Assembly (NCBI GenBank): GCA_943333505.2
Contig: CALQTN020000015.1
Span: forward strand, 1 to 64,000
DNA length: 64,000 bases
DNA from: Asaia bogorensis
GTDB taxonomy: Bacteria; Pseudomonadota; Alphaproteobacteria; Acetobacterales; Acetobacteraceae
Direction: 5' to 3'
Made by a program: the position numbers and the translations under genes
Notes under the pieces: generated by a model
What the model saw: only the letters and a program-made list of their open reading frames with translations
Databases searched by the model: none
Told to the model about the DNA's origin: nothing
Part shown: in pieces, positions 45,244-53,260 of the stretch
How the letters are laid out: each line of letters starts with the position of its first letter
Numbering within the stretch: position 1 is the first letter of the stretch

Positions 45244-45931
45244 CACACGCCTCCATGTCCCAAGTGGCGGTGCCACCACCGCGGCTGCGCACCAGTTCGA
45301 CCTGCCAGCGCGCCCGACCGAGCCCCGGAACTGACAACGGAACGGACGGGGCGGCACTGATCCGCCAACTGGTGACGGCGGCACTGGGTTGGGCGAATTC
45401 CACCGCATCGGGCAAGTGCCCGTCCCGAGAAGCGCCGGCCAGTCGCCAGCGTCGCAGGATAAAAGCGGTGACCCCCGATGCCTCGGCGGCGAGCTGCAAC
45501 CGGCGCGAGGCTGTCATCGGCAGGCGGGCAACTTCGCCCACCACTGCGGCCAGGCCGGGCTGGCGCAGGCCTTCTTCCAGACACAACAGCACCCCCGGAT
45601 CGTCGTCCGGTTCGGCGTAGATGACACGGTCCGGGTGCAGGCCCACACAGGCGAGGGATGGTGCGAACAGGTCCTGGCCACGCGAACACCACAGCACTGA
45701 GCCGTCAAGCCGCGCGAGAATTCCGCCGATGAACAGCGGACCGGCGGCGGCATGCGGCGTGTCGGTGACCTGATGGACCGCGCCGAGTGCAAGCCCGCCT
45801 TGCGGCAGATGCCGGTCGATCGCCGGCACGCCAAACGGCAACACGGCATGGGTTGGGCGGCCAGCGTGTTCGATGCGGGCGATCCGGGCGCGCAATTCGT
45901 CGAGGACGCTGGGGTGAAGCGCTGGGGGCAT
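45158..45931 (-). CDS. imuA: RecA-like mutagenesis protein ImuA
   Basis: 257 residues of the SulA/RecA-like ImuA family: HAVLPFGVPAIDRHLPQGGLALGAVHQVT in the first part, IYAEPDDDPGVLLCLEEGLR and ASRRLQLAAEASGVTAFILRRW later. It lacks a standard Walker A, as ImuA does. With ImuB and DnaE2 it forms the SOS mutasome for error-prone lesion bypass. A consensus LexA site lies 18 bases upstream of the start, indicating damage-inducible expression. Confidence 0.88.
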   Translation of the reverse strand: MPPALHPSVLDELRARIARIEHAGRPTHAVLPFGVPAIDRHLPQGGLALGAVHQVTDTPHAAAGPLFIGGILARLDGSVLWCSRGQDLFAPSLACVGLHPDRVIYAEPDDDPGVLLCLEEGLRQPGLAAVVGEVARLPMTASRRLQLAAEASGVTAFILRRWRLAGASRDGHLPDAVEFAQPSAAVTSWRISAAPSVPLSVPGLGRARWQVELVRSRGGGTATWDMEACDAEGRLALSAELGDRSATSPVGWQRAIA

Positions 45932-45948
45932 GGGGTCCGGGAGACTGT

Positions 45949-45963
45949 GTTCTTTATTTGTTC
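45949..45963 (-). promoter_or_regulatory. LexA (SOS) box upstream of imuA
   Basis: On the minus strand the sequence is GAAC-AAATAAA-GAAC, an exact match to the alphaproteobacterial direct-repeat LexA site GAAC-N7-GAAC (GTTC-N7-GTTC on the plus strand). It stands directly upstream of imuA, the expected SOS target. Confidence 0.88.
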
Positions 45964-46087
45964 TTAGTTTGAGGCTAGAGTCAAGATGCTATGAAAGCCT
46001 GCCCGCACCGCCCGTTTGCCAGACTTGAGTGAATGGCAGTAAATTCCGCATTGAACCAATCGGATATCAAGCCTTGAGCGCCAAGTG

Positions 46088-47854
46088 ATGGAAGCTACCC
46101 CCTCGACAGACGAAGCCAGCGCATCGCATCTGTGGATCGCCCCACGCGAGCGCCTATTGTTCCTGCACGTGCCCAAGACGGCGGGCATGAGCATGCGGGT
46201 CTATTTGCGCAACCAATACCTACCGGACGAGGTCTTTCCGCCGACGAGTTGGGCCGAGGCTGCGAAGTTCGATCATCCGTTGCAGAATTTTCGGCTCTAT
46301 TCCGGCCATTACCGCGCCAATTTTGTCCGCAAGGTGCCCCCCGGCACCCGCACCTTGGTGGTGTTGCGCGAGCCGGTGTCGCGGCTGCTTTCGGCGTTAC
46401 GCCATTTGCGACGCGACCCAAATTTTCACCCCGACCATGTGCTGGCCCGCGGCAAGACCCTGAGCGAGATGGTCCGCACGCCGGAGATTATGGCCAGTCA
46501 ATATAACGCCCAGGTTGCCTGGCTGGCCGCGATCGTGGATCCGGATCGGGTCGATGGTTACCTCTACCATAATCCCGATGGCGACGCTGTCGATGTCGAA
46601 GAACCTGAGACCGACGAGGCGCTGTTCGAACGCGCCCGGCAAGCCCTGGAAGCGGTCGATTTTATCGGCTTTACTGACGATTTGCGCCCGGTTCTGGCGC
46701 AATTGAGCGACGAGATGGATTTCCACCCGGTGATCTCGTTCCCGCGCCTCAACGAAGCGCGTTCGGATGCTGCGCCAGCCGACCGACTTGGCAAGGCTGA
46801 TACCGCGCGGATCCGCCAGGCGACGGCGATGGATCAACGTCTGTATGACTTCGCCAAGGACCTGGTCGAGCAGCGTCGTGTACAGGCTGGCGTCAGGCGT
46901 CTGCGGGACAGTGGCCATTATGTCGTGCCGGAGGGCGAGTTCGAGATATCGTTGCAGGCGCCGATCCCCGGATCGGGCTGGTACGAGCCGGAAACCGAGG
47001 GGGGGGGCTTTTACCGCTGGACCGGCCCGGAGGCGCGCTTCACCCTCGATCTACCCTTGGCATCCCGCCCTTATGCGGTGCAGGTCGAGTTTAATCGCCG
47101 TGCCGACGACGCCGATGGCGTGTTTACCGCGATGGCCAACATGGTCCCCTTGGTAGTGGAGCAGGTCCATGTCCGCCGCCGCGCTTTTCAGGCCCGTTTC
47201 ACCATCCCGACCGCCGCCATCGCCGCTGGTGACGGCGCTGTGCGACTTGTGCTGGACGCAGGCGCGCCGGGACGCCCAACCGATCATGGCGGGGTGGATG
47301 ACCGCGTGCTCGGGATTGTGGTTTTCCGCATCGCTGTCTCGCCAGTTTCGGATGCCATGCAACCTGAGATATTGATCGAAGCCATCGAACCGACCGCAGA
47401 GCCGGTGGAAATGATCGAGACAGTTGAAACCATCGCACCGACCGAAGCCGCACAATCGCCGGTCGCGGCCGAACCTGTCAGTGGCGATGCCCAGGTTGCA
47501 GTGCCGATCATTGGCTATGGCGGGCCGGTCGGTCCGGTTGGGGGCATGTTTGCAGACCGTTGGGTCGGCCCCAACTTCCGCCTGACCATCCAACCGCACC
47601 GCCCGGTGCGGTGCGTCACTGTTCATGGCTGGTTCCATGGCGACACCCCCACCGATGGCGAATTGAGCCTGCGGATCGGCGACCAGACGGTCGTGCACCA
47701 GATGGCGCCTGGGATGTTTGTGCTCTCGGTTGACTTGCCAGAGGCAACGCTTGAGGCAATTCCACTGGCGATGGACGCGACCGATTGGATAATGACCGAG
47801 GGGCCGGAAGGACGGAAGCTGGTGTTCGTACTGCAGCGGATTGTGCTGGAGTAG
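46088..47854 (+). CDS. sulfotransferase with C-terminal beta-rich modules
   Basis: 588 residues from ATG 46088 (GTG at 46085 also possible). The N-terminal 270 or so residues form a sulfotransferase domain: PAPS 5'-phosphosulfate loop FLHVPKTAGMS (about 25-35) and 3'-phosphate motif LREPVSRLLSAL (about 97-108). Two further modules follow: residues 285-420 beginning PIPGSGWYEPETEGGGFYRW, and 475-588 with FADRWVGPNFRLTIQPHRPV, both beta-rich and possibly carbohydrate-binding. A run of nine G at 46999-47007 lies in the linker. The last module recurs as a broken copy at 51005-51422. Role: probably sulfation of a surface glycan. Confidence 0.75.
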   Translation: MEATPSTDEASASHLWIAPRERLLFLHVPKTAGMSMRVYLRNQYLPDEVFPPTSWAEAAKFDHPLQNFRLYSGHYRANFVRKVPPGTRTLVVLREPVSRLLSALRHLRRDPNFHPDHVLARGKTLSEMVRTPEIMASQYNAQVAWLAAIVDPDRVDGYLYHNPDGDAVDVEEPETDEALFERARQALEAVDFIGFTDDLRPVLAQLSDEMDFHPVISFPRLNEARSDAAPADRLGKADTARIRQATAMDQRLYDFAKDLVEQRRVQAGVRRLRDSGHYVVPEGEFEISLQAPIPGSGWYEPETEGGGFYRWTGPEARFTLDLPLASRPYAVQVEFNRRADDADGVFTAMANMVPLVVEQVHVRRRAFQARFTIPTAAIAAGDGAVRLVLDAGAPGRPTDHGGVDDRVLGIVVFRIAVSPVSDAMQPEILIEAIEPTAEPVEMIETVETIAPTEAAQSPVAAEPVSGDAQVAVPIIGYGGPVGPVGGMFADRWVGPNFRLTIQPHRPVRCVTVHGWFHGDTPTDGELSLRIGDQTVVHQMAPGMFVLSVDLPEATLEAIPLAMDATDWIMTEGPEGRKLVFVLQRIVLE

Positions 47855-47937
47855 CGGGACAACTCCGAAAGCCCGAACCACCCATTATTCCCGCACGCGA
47901 CCGCGCGATGAATGACCTGTCGCAAGGATATTTATAA

Positions 47938-47951
47938 CGATATCGTAACAA
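47938..47951 (-). other. conserved 3' motif TTGTTACGATAT, copy 2
   Basis: On the minus strand TTGTTACGATATCG begins exactly 25 bases after the stop codon of the orphan gene at 47977-48588, the same word and distance as at 9143-9156 after the first paralogue. The rest of this 122-base gap after the sulfotransferase gene shows nothing else recognisable. Confidence 0.6.
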
Positions 47952-47976
47952 ATAAATCGTGCCAGCACCCAATCGA

Positions 47977-48588
47977 TCAAGTGCCAGAAAAAATCCCGTC
48001 CGGCACCGTACGTTCCCCCTCGCCCTCCGGGCCGGGGTGAGGGGAGCGCCTAAACGCCCAAGGATGCTTTCGGACAGCAACCTCCGTCGCTACCGCCCTC
48101 GGCGCAATATGCGGCGTCGCCTCCGCAGGGATAATTTTCGGCGTCACCGCCGCAGACACGCCCAGCATCCGGCAGATCGGCCGCAAGACCCGGCCGGCGC
48201 GCGGGGCGCCCGCCAGCACCACCTGAGTTTCAATCTCCGCCAGCAGCGCTTCCAGATACCCAAGATAGGCCGCTGCCTCCCAGCCAAGCTCGCGCACAAT
48301 CCAGCCGCGCCGCGATGGCAGACGAACCTGCACTGGCCGCGTGCCATCCGCGCGATCCCCCCGCACCCGGCGCGCATGCACCTTGCCGGGGCTGGTCAGC
48401 GCCCGGTGCAACCGCCGTACCGCCCGGTTGAGCCGGCCGAACAACAACAAAGTGAACCCCGATAAATGCGGCATCTTCAAGAACCGCCGCGCAATCAACG
48501 CCCCCAGCCCGGCCATGATCATCGCAAACCGTCGCGCCAGTTCGGGCGCGTCATCGGGCAGGCCGAAGGGGGTTGCGACATTGTTCAT
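47977..48588 (-). CDS. orphan family protein, copy 2 (unknown function)
   Basis: 203 residues. The N-terminus reads MNNVATPFGLPDDAPELARR and is followed by a hydrophobic stretch around FAMIMAGLGALIARRF, an Arg-rich region with LFGRLNRAVRRLHRAL, the segment WIVRELGWEAAAYLGYLEAL, and the family block AGRVLRPICRMLGV. It ends in FSGT, where copy 1 ends in FSGA. The two proteins are clearly diverged, so this is an old family, not a recent duplication. It sits inside the glycan island on the strand opposite to its neighbours. Function unknown; no catalytic motif is visible. Confidence 0.62.
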   Translation of the reverse strand: MNNVATPFGLPDDAPELARRFAMIMAGLGALIARRFLKMPHLSGFTLLLFGRLNRAVRRLHRALTSPGKVHARRVRGDRADGTRPVQVRLPSRRGWIVRELGWEAAAYLGYLEALLAEIETQVVLAGAPRAGRVLRPICRMLGVSAAVTPKIIPAEATPHIAPRAVATEVAVRKHPWAFRRSPHPGPEGEGERTVPDGIFSGT

Positions 48589-48854
48589 GTTTTGTTCCTA
48601 GCGCGAAGCCGTGGTCGATGCAAGGTATTCCTTCACCTTCGCCCGCGCTTGGCGGGAGTGGGCCGGGGGGGGGGGCGTGCCTAACAACCAGGACCGCGAC
48701 CGCCTTCGTGACCCCCGACTAGCGCTTAACGATCCCTCCCCGGCGCACTTTGCTTCTCTATTCTGAAGGTATATGGTGTTGCGGCTAGGTAAATTAGCGT
48801 TGCAAAAACTGCCTTAACTGCTCATATGAGTGGCATTTTAGTATCGGAGGCTGC

Positions 48855-49922
48855 ATGAAAAATCCGTATGCGGGTAATCCCGACCACCAGTTTTGGCGGC
48901 GCAGTGTGTCCGGCCGCGGTGCAACAGATGTCGATCCAGTGGTCAGGGTTCCGTTTGGCATCGGCCCCACCGATCAGGTCGCGACCGCAGGGAGCTGCTT
49001 TGCCCAGCATATCGCGCACCATCTTCAAACGTCAGGCTTTCACTATTTCGTTCCTGAGAATGCGCCAACCCTTGCCTGTGCAGAGCATGAAAATTACGGT
49101 ACGTTTTCTGCGCGCTATGGCAATGTCTACACAGTCCGTCAGCTCTGGCAGCTATTTCAGCGCGCTTACGGATTATTCGCCCCGGCCGACATTGCTTGGC
49201 GCCGTAAGGACGGTAGGTATATCGATCCCTTCCGTCCCCGCATTCAGGCTGGTGGTTTTGCGACCGTAGCTGAGCTTGTTGCCGAGCGAGACATCCATCT
49301 TGCCGCTGTGCGGCGCGTCTTTGAAGAATGCGATGTCTTTATATTTACCCTCGGTTTAACCGAGGGATGGGTAGCCCAAGCGGACGGTGCGGTTTTTCCG
49401 CTCGCGCCGGGGACAGTCGTGTCCGAGGGTGACGCAGATGCTTATGCGTTCCATAATTTCTCGGTGGCCGAAATGGCGGCCGACATGGGCCGCTTCATCA
49501 CCGCATTGCGTCGGGTAAACCCAGCCTGTCGCGTATTGCTAACAGTGTCGCCAGTGGCGCTGGTGGCGACCTACGAAGATACCCATGTTTTGGCGGCAAC
49601 TGTTTACAGTAAGTCTGCCTTACGTGTTGTTGCCGAAATGGCGACGCAGGAGCATCCGCTGCTGGGCTATTTTCCATCCTACGAGATCATCACCGGTCCA
49701 CAGGCACGGTCGGTATTTTTCGAGGACGATCTGCGCGAGGTGCGACCGGAAGGCGTAGCCCATGTTATGTCGATATTTGCGCGGCACTATCTTGGTGGGA
49801 CGGTGGTGACGCCAGTGGCGCCAACGGCCGCAGCCCCACAGCCATTGATTGACCAAGCGGCATTTATTCGCGAGACACAAGCTGTGATTTGCGATGAAGA
49901 GCAGATTGAGAAGTCGCTGTGA
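48855..49922 (+). CDS. GSCFA-domain protein
   Basis: 355 residues. The family-defining motif AGSCFAQH is at 45-52, followed by the domain's usual NYGTFSARYGNVYT and FTLGLTEGW segments and the late MTVSPVAL-like LLTVSPVALVATYE. GSCFA proteins have an SGNH-hydrolase-like fold and occur in polysaccharide and glycan-modification clusters; a role as O-acyl hydrolase or transferase is likely but not proven. The start has CGGAGG upstream. It overlaps the following WcbI-like gene (GTGA). 266 bases before it hold a G11 tract (48665-48675) and a CTCATATGAG palindrome near 48824. Confidence 0.82.
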   Translation: MKNPYAGNPDHQFWRRSVSGRGATDVDPVVRVPFGIGPTDQVATAGSCFAQHIAHHLQTSGFHYFVPENAPTLACAEHENYGTFSARYGNVYTVRQLWQLFQRAYGLFAPADIAWRRKDGRYIDPFRPRIQAGGFATVAELVAERDIHLAAVRRVFEECDVFIFTLGLTEGWVAQADGAVFPLAPGTVVSEGDADAYAFHNFSVAEMAADMGRFITALRRVNPACRVLLTVSPVALVATYEDTHVLAATVYSKSALRVVAEMATQEHPLLGYFPSYEIITGPQARSVFFEDDLREVRPEGVAHVMSIFARHYLGGTVVTPVAPTAAAPQPLIDQAAFIRETQAVICDEEQIEKSL

Positions 49923-50836
49923 TCTGCGGCGCATCCAAAAAATTGCGGATTGCGATTATTGGAGGTTGTCAGGTTTCAGGTTTGGGTGCCGCTGTCCGGC
50001 AACTGCTTCCCGAAGCAGAGGTGAAGTCTTGGCATGTTGGAGTTCATCCCAAAGATAGTGATGACGATTTGCTAGTGAAACTTAGAGGGTTTGATGCTGT
50101 AATAAGTCAGATATCTGATTGGGATACGCACGTCGCGTTGCGAATTACTAGGTTACGAGATATGAGATTGCCGGTGATTTATCTTCCTGTATTAGTGTTT
50201 TCTGGATTCCATCCAGATTGCACCTATCTTAGGGGACCAAGCGGGCTGATAGCTGGTCTAGGGTCGGATTACCATTCGACTATTGTCGCTGCCGCTTTTG
50301 TGCTCGGAGTTTCAGAAAAACGAGTGCCTGAGTTGTTTAATTCCTATATCTTTGCGGAATTGGGTTACTTTGAGGTATTTGAAGTAGCTAAAGAGGCTTT
50401 GATTTCTAATTTTGAAAAAGAAGGTTTCAATTTACGTCCATATTTTGATTGCTGGCTGAAAGTGGTCGGAAAATTTATGTACACAATTAATCATCCACAT
50501 ATATTTGCTTTGGCAACACTGAGTACTTTAGTATTGAAGATGGCTGGGTATATAGATGCTTCAGTTTTAACTCCAACTGGTATCGATGATTATTTATCAA
50601 CGCATACAATTTGGCCGCTTTATCCGAGCCTAGCAAAAAGACTAAATATATTAGGTGAAACTACATTCATGCGTCAAGAATACGGCTTGGCAGTCGATCA
50701 AAGCAGATTAATGACATTGCAAGAATACACAAGCGGAATATATCGATTATATGAGAATCTTCCGGCTCAATATCTTCGTACAGTAGATGTGATCAAGGTA
50801 TGTGAGCGTCTTGAACTGCTGGGTCTCAGGGCTTGA
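49919..50836 (+). CDS. WcbI-like polysaccharide biosynthesis protein (AT-rich)
   Basis: 305 residues from a GTG overlapping the previous stop. IAIIGGCQVSGLGAAVRQLL at the N-terminus, VFSGFHPDCTY and LGSDYHSTIVAAAFVLGVS match the WcbI-type putative acyltransferase domain of capsule clusters, where GNCQ is the commoner form of GGCQ. The second half is not recognised. Base composition drops sharply here, with many TTA, ATA, AGA and AAA codons, unlike every neighbour, so this gene was probably acquired separately. It may add an acyl group to a surface glycan. Confidence 0.7.
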   Translation: MICGASKKLRIAIIGGCQVSGLGAAVRQLLPEAEVKSWHVGVHPKDSDDDLLVKLRGFDAVISQISDWDTHVALRITRLRDMRLPVIYLPVLVFSGFHPDCTYLRGPSGLIAGLGSDYHSTIVAAAFVLGVSEKRVPELFNSYIFAELGYFEVFEVAKEALISNFEKEGFNLRPYFDCWLKVVGKFMYTINHPHIFALATLSTLVLKMAGYIDASVLTPTGIDDYLSTHTIWPLYPSLAKRLNILGETTFMRQEYGLAVDQSRLMTLQEYTSGIYRLYENLPAQYLRTVDVIKVCERLELLGLRA

Positions 50837-50887
50837 TATTACATATTATTGGTTATTTTGCCAAATTCACAATTGAAACCCACTAGT

Positions 50888-51004
50888 AGTTCCCGAACTA
50901 TGCTGTAAAAATGTCGCATGGACCCTGCGGGACATGGGCAAGACTGCGGATCAAGGTCAACACCGCCCCGGCAAGGTTCGTGCAAACAACGCCGCCATAC
51001 TCGA
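50888..51004 (-). pseudogene. remnant of fatty acyl-AMP ligase gene
   Basis: TAGTTCCCGAACTATGCTG and then GGGACATGG..., CAAGGTTCGTGC and CCGCCATACTCGATCG match two separate parts of the intact ligase gene (about 52509-52531 and 52632-52730) with the roughly 100 bases between them deleted. Coding sense is minus, as in the intact gene; it would include the QHSSGTT motif but no usable frame. It is fused directly to the sulfotransferase-module remnant that follows. Confidence 0.7.
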
Positions 51005-51422
51005 TCGAAAAATCGCCGACGATAGAGGAGCCTCTACCAGACGCCAAGGATACCGCGACAGACGTCGCGGTGCTGATTATTGGTGCGGGTGAGCGGTCGG
51101 GGAACGTTGAAGGGCTATTCCACGATCGCTGGGTTGGCCCGAACCTGCGCCTGATCATTCAGCCGCACTAACCTGTGCGACGTGTGGCGGTAGATGGCTG
51201 GTGCCATGACGACACACCCCGTGATGGGGAGATCGTGCTGCGGATCGGCGACCAGACTGTCGGACACATGATGGCGCCCGGTATGTTCGCGCTATCGGTT
51301 GACCTACCCGTGGAAACCCTTGAGCCAATTCCATTGGCGATGGACGCGACCGATCGGATGATGACCGGGGGCCGAAAGGGCGGAAGCTGGTGTTCGTGCT
51401 GCAGCGGATTGTGCTGGAGTAG
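51005..51422 (+). pseudogene. broken copy of sulfotransferase C-terminal module
   Basis: Translation gives FHDRWVGPNLRLIIQPH, a TAA stop at 51169-51171, then PVRRVAVDGWCHDDTPRDGE, LRIGDQTVGHMMAPGMFALS and PIPLAMDATDRMM. This parallels the last module of the sulfotransferase (about 47500-47854). Besides the premature stop, one base is missing near 51367, shifting the frame before the terminal VLQRIVLE. Both lesions make it non-functional. It ends one base before the ligase stop codon. Confidence 0.75.
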
Positions 51423-51423
51423 G

Positions 51424-53025
51424 CTATCCGGCGTGATCGCGGTATTTGCGCAGGCTTTGGGCCCGGGCGATCTTGCCACTGCTGGATTTGACCAAAAAGC
51501 CGCGCGGCAGAAACTGTACGCCGCCGGGGAATATCCCGGTGCTGGCCAGCACCGCCTGCCTGATTTCGGCTTCCAGCGCCTTGGCGTCGAGGGGCTGATC
51601 ATCCCGTTCGGCCAGGATCAACAGCCGGGCGGCACCCATGCGCGGATCGAAATCGGCCGAGGCCAATACCCGCCCCGGGGCGATGCCGGGTAATGCGGTG
51701 ACGATGGATTCAATTTCGTGAGCGAACAGATTTTTGCCATTGATGATCAGCAGATCGTCAACCCGCCCGAGCACGAACAACTCGCCATCTTCAACGCAGC
51801 CCAGATCGCTGGTATGAAACCAGCCATCGCGCAGTTTTTCCGCCGTCACGTCTGGTTGTTTTAAATAGCCATCGAACAACATGGTTGAGCGGATGCAGAT
51901 TTCCCCCAACAGGCCGGAGGCAAGCTGGGCCCCATCAGGGTCACGTATTTCGACTTCCACGCCAGGCAGGGCGGTGCCACAGGACAGGAAGCCGGCGGTA
52001 GTAGCCTGGCTACCCGCGCGCGCAATGGCGCCGGGCGCAGTCTGGGTGACCGCGAAAACCGTTTCGGCCATGGCGTAGCAGACACGCAACCGGGCCGGGT
52101 CCAGGCCCATTGCAGCAAAGCGGGCGGCGAACTGGTCGAACGTATCGGCCCGGCACGGCTCGGAACAATTCACCAGCGCCTTAATCGATCCGAGGTCCCA
52201 ATGGGATGACGGCCGAACCGCGCGCAACATATGGTGGAAGGCGAAATTGGGCAGCCAGGAAAAAGCCGCCTTGTGGCGCGCAACCGCGTCGAGCAGCATG
52301 GTAGGCCGCACCACCCATTCGAGCGCATCGAGGCTGATGATCGGGCAGCCGATCACCAAAGGCAGCATGAAACTGGTGATCAGCCCCATGTCATGGTATA
52401 ATGGCAGCCAACTCGCAACGATATCGCCGGCTGCGATGTCTAGGCTGGCGGCATAGGTGTGGACCTGTTCCAGGACAGTCCTGTACGACAGCATCACGCC
52501 TTTTTTCAGCCCGGTGGTTCCCGAACTATGCTGTAAAAAGGCCGTATCGACCTGCGGCAGATCATCTACGGCGGGGATAGGGTCGCCATCTGCCGTCTGC
52601 GCCAGATCATCCAGGCACAATAACGCGTATTGACCCTGCGGGACATGGACAAGGCTGCGGACCGAGGTCAACACCGCCCCTGGCAAGGTTCGCGCGAACA
52701 ACGCCGCCATACTCGATCGGAAAATATCCGGGTCCTGCTTGACCGTCAGCGGCGGCAGAAAGGCCGGCACGAACCCGCCGAGCATGCAACCAATGAAGCT
52801 GGGATAAAGATCGGCACTGTGCTCAAGCACAATTGCCACCAGGTCACCTGGTCTGAGGTTGCGGTGCGCGAGCGCGGCGCGAATGGCGAGCGCGCGCTGC
52901 ACCACCCAGGCGTTGCTGAGCGTCTGTTCGTCGCCGCCTTTGACCAGAACCGCAAACACTGCCTCGGGGGCATCATGCGCGCGGCGGATAAAATTCGCGC
53001 AGAGATGTTCGCGCGCATCAGTCAT
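51424..53025 (-). CDS. fatty acyl-AMP ligase (FAAL)
   Basis: 533 residues of the adenylate-forming superfamily. The A3 motif QHSSGTTGLKK is at 165-175, the FAAL-type SWLPLYHDMGLI at 205-216, VNCSEP near 285, CYAMAETV near 316, and the C-terminal hinge LGRVDDLLIINGKN. These match fatty acyl-AMP ligases, which activate an acyl chain as the adenylate and load it onto an acyl carrier protein rather than CoA. The ACP gene lies directly upstream with an 8-base overlap, giving a natural acceptor. Last gene of the GT-SGNH-ACP-FAAL operon. Confidence 0.88.
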   Translation of the reverse strand: MTDAREHLCANFIRRAHDAPEAVFAVLVKGGDEQTLSNAWVVQRALAIRAALAHRNLRPGDLVAIVLEHSADLYPSFIGCMLGGFVPAFLPPLTVKQDPDIFRSSMAALFARTLPGAVLTSVRSLVHVPQGQYALLCLDDLAQTADGDPIPAVDDLPQVDTAFLQHSSGTTGLKKGVMLSYRTVLEQVHTYAASLDIAAGDIVASWLPLYHDMGLITSFMLPLVIGCPIISLDALEWVVRPTMLLDAVARHKAAFSWLPNFAFHHMLRAVRPSSHWDLGSIKALVNCSEPCRADTFDQFAARFAAMGLDPARLRVCYAMAETVFAVTQTAPGAIARAGSQATTAGFLSCGTALPGVEVEIRDPDGAQLASGLLGEICIRSTMLFDGYLKQPDVTAEKLRDGWFHTSDLGCVEDGELFVLGRVDDLLIINGKNLFAHEIESIVTALPGIAPGRVLASADFDPRMGAARLLILAERDDQPLDAKALEAEIRQAVLASTGIFPGGVQFLPRGFLVKSSSGKIARAQSLRKYRDHAG

Positions 53026-53260
53026 TCGTGGCGATGCCCTGGGCGGTCAATAATGCGCGAATTTCCGCCACTGACCCGACCCGTTCCATGTCCGATATGG
53101 CGAAGCTTGCGCTCAAATCCTGTTCGATCGCTGACATGATCAGGAACTGCTTCAGGCTGTCCCAGTTCTCGGTGACGTTCATGCCCGAGGTTTCATCGAG
53201 CTGGTCGGCACCGATTTCCAGAATATCGGCGATGATGGCGCGGAGGGAAGGGGCGGTCAT
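53018..53260 (-). CDS. acyl carrier protein
   Basis: 80 residues with the four-helix ACP pattern. The phosphopantetheine site is Ser 35 in NWDSLKQ, replacing the common DSL-E/M by DSLKQ, and the flanking acidic helix is present (SAIEQDLSASFAISDME). It is not next to fatty-acid synthesis genes, so it is a dedicated carrier: loaded by the FAAL (overlap 8 bases) and read by another enzyme of the operon (overlap 4 bases with the SGNH-like gene). Confidence 0.9.
   Translation of the reverse strand: MTAPSLRAIIADILEIGADQLDETSGMNVTENWDSLKQFLIMSAIEQDLSASFAISDMERVGSVAEIRALLTAQGIATND

Noticed and set aside
51175-51693. Continuous plus-strand frame across the sulfotransferase remnant into the FAAL 3' end
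   Set aside because: The first part is a damaged copy of a known module and the rest is antisense to the ligase; no start signal.
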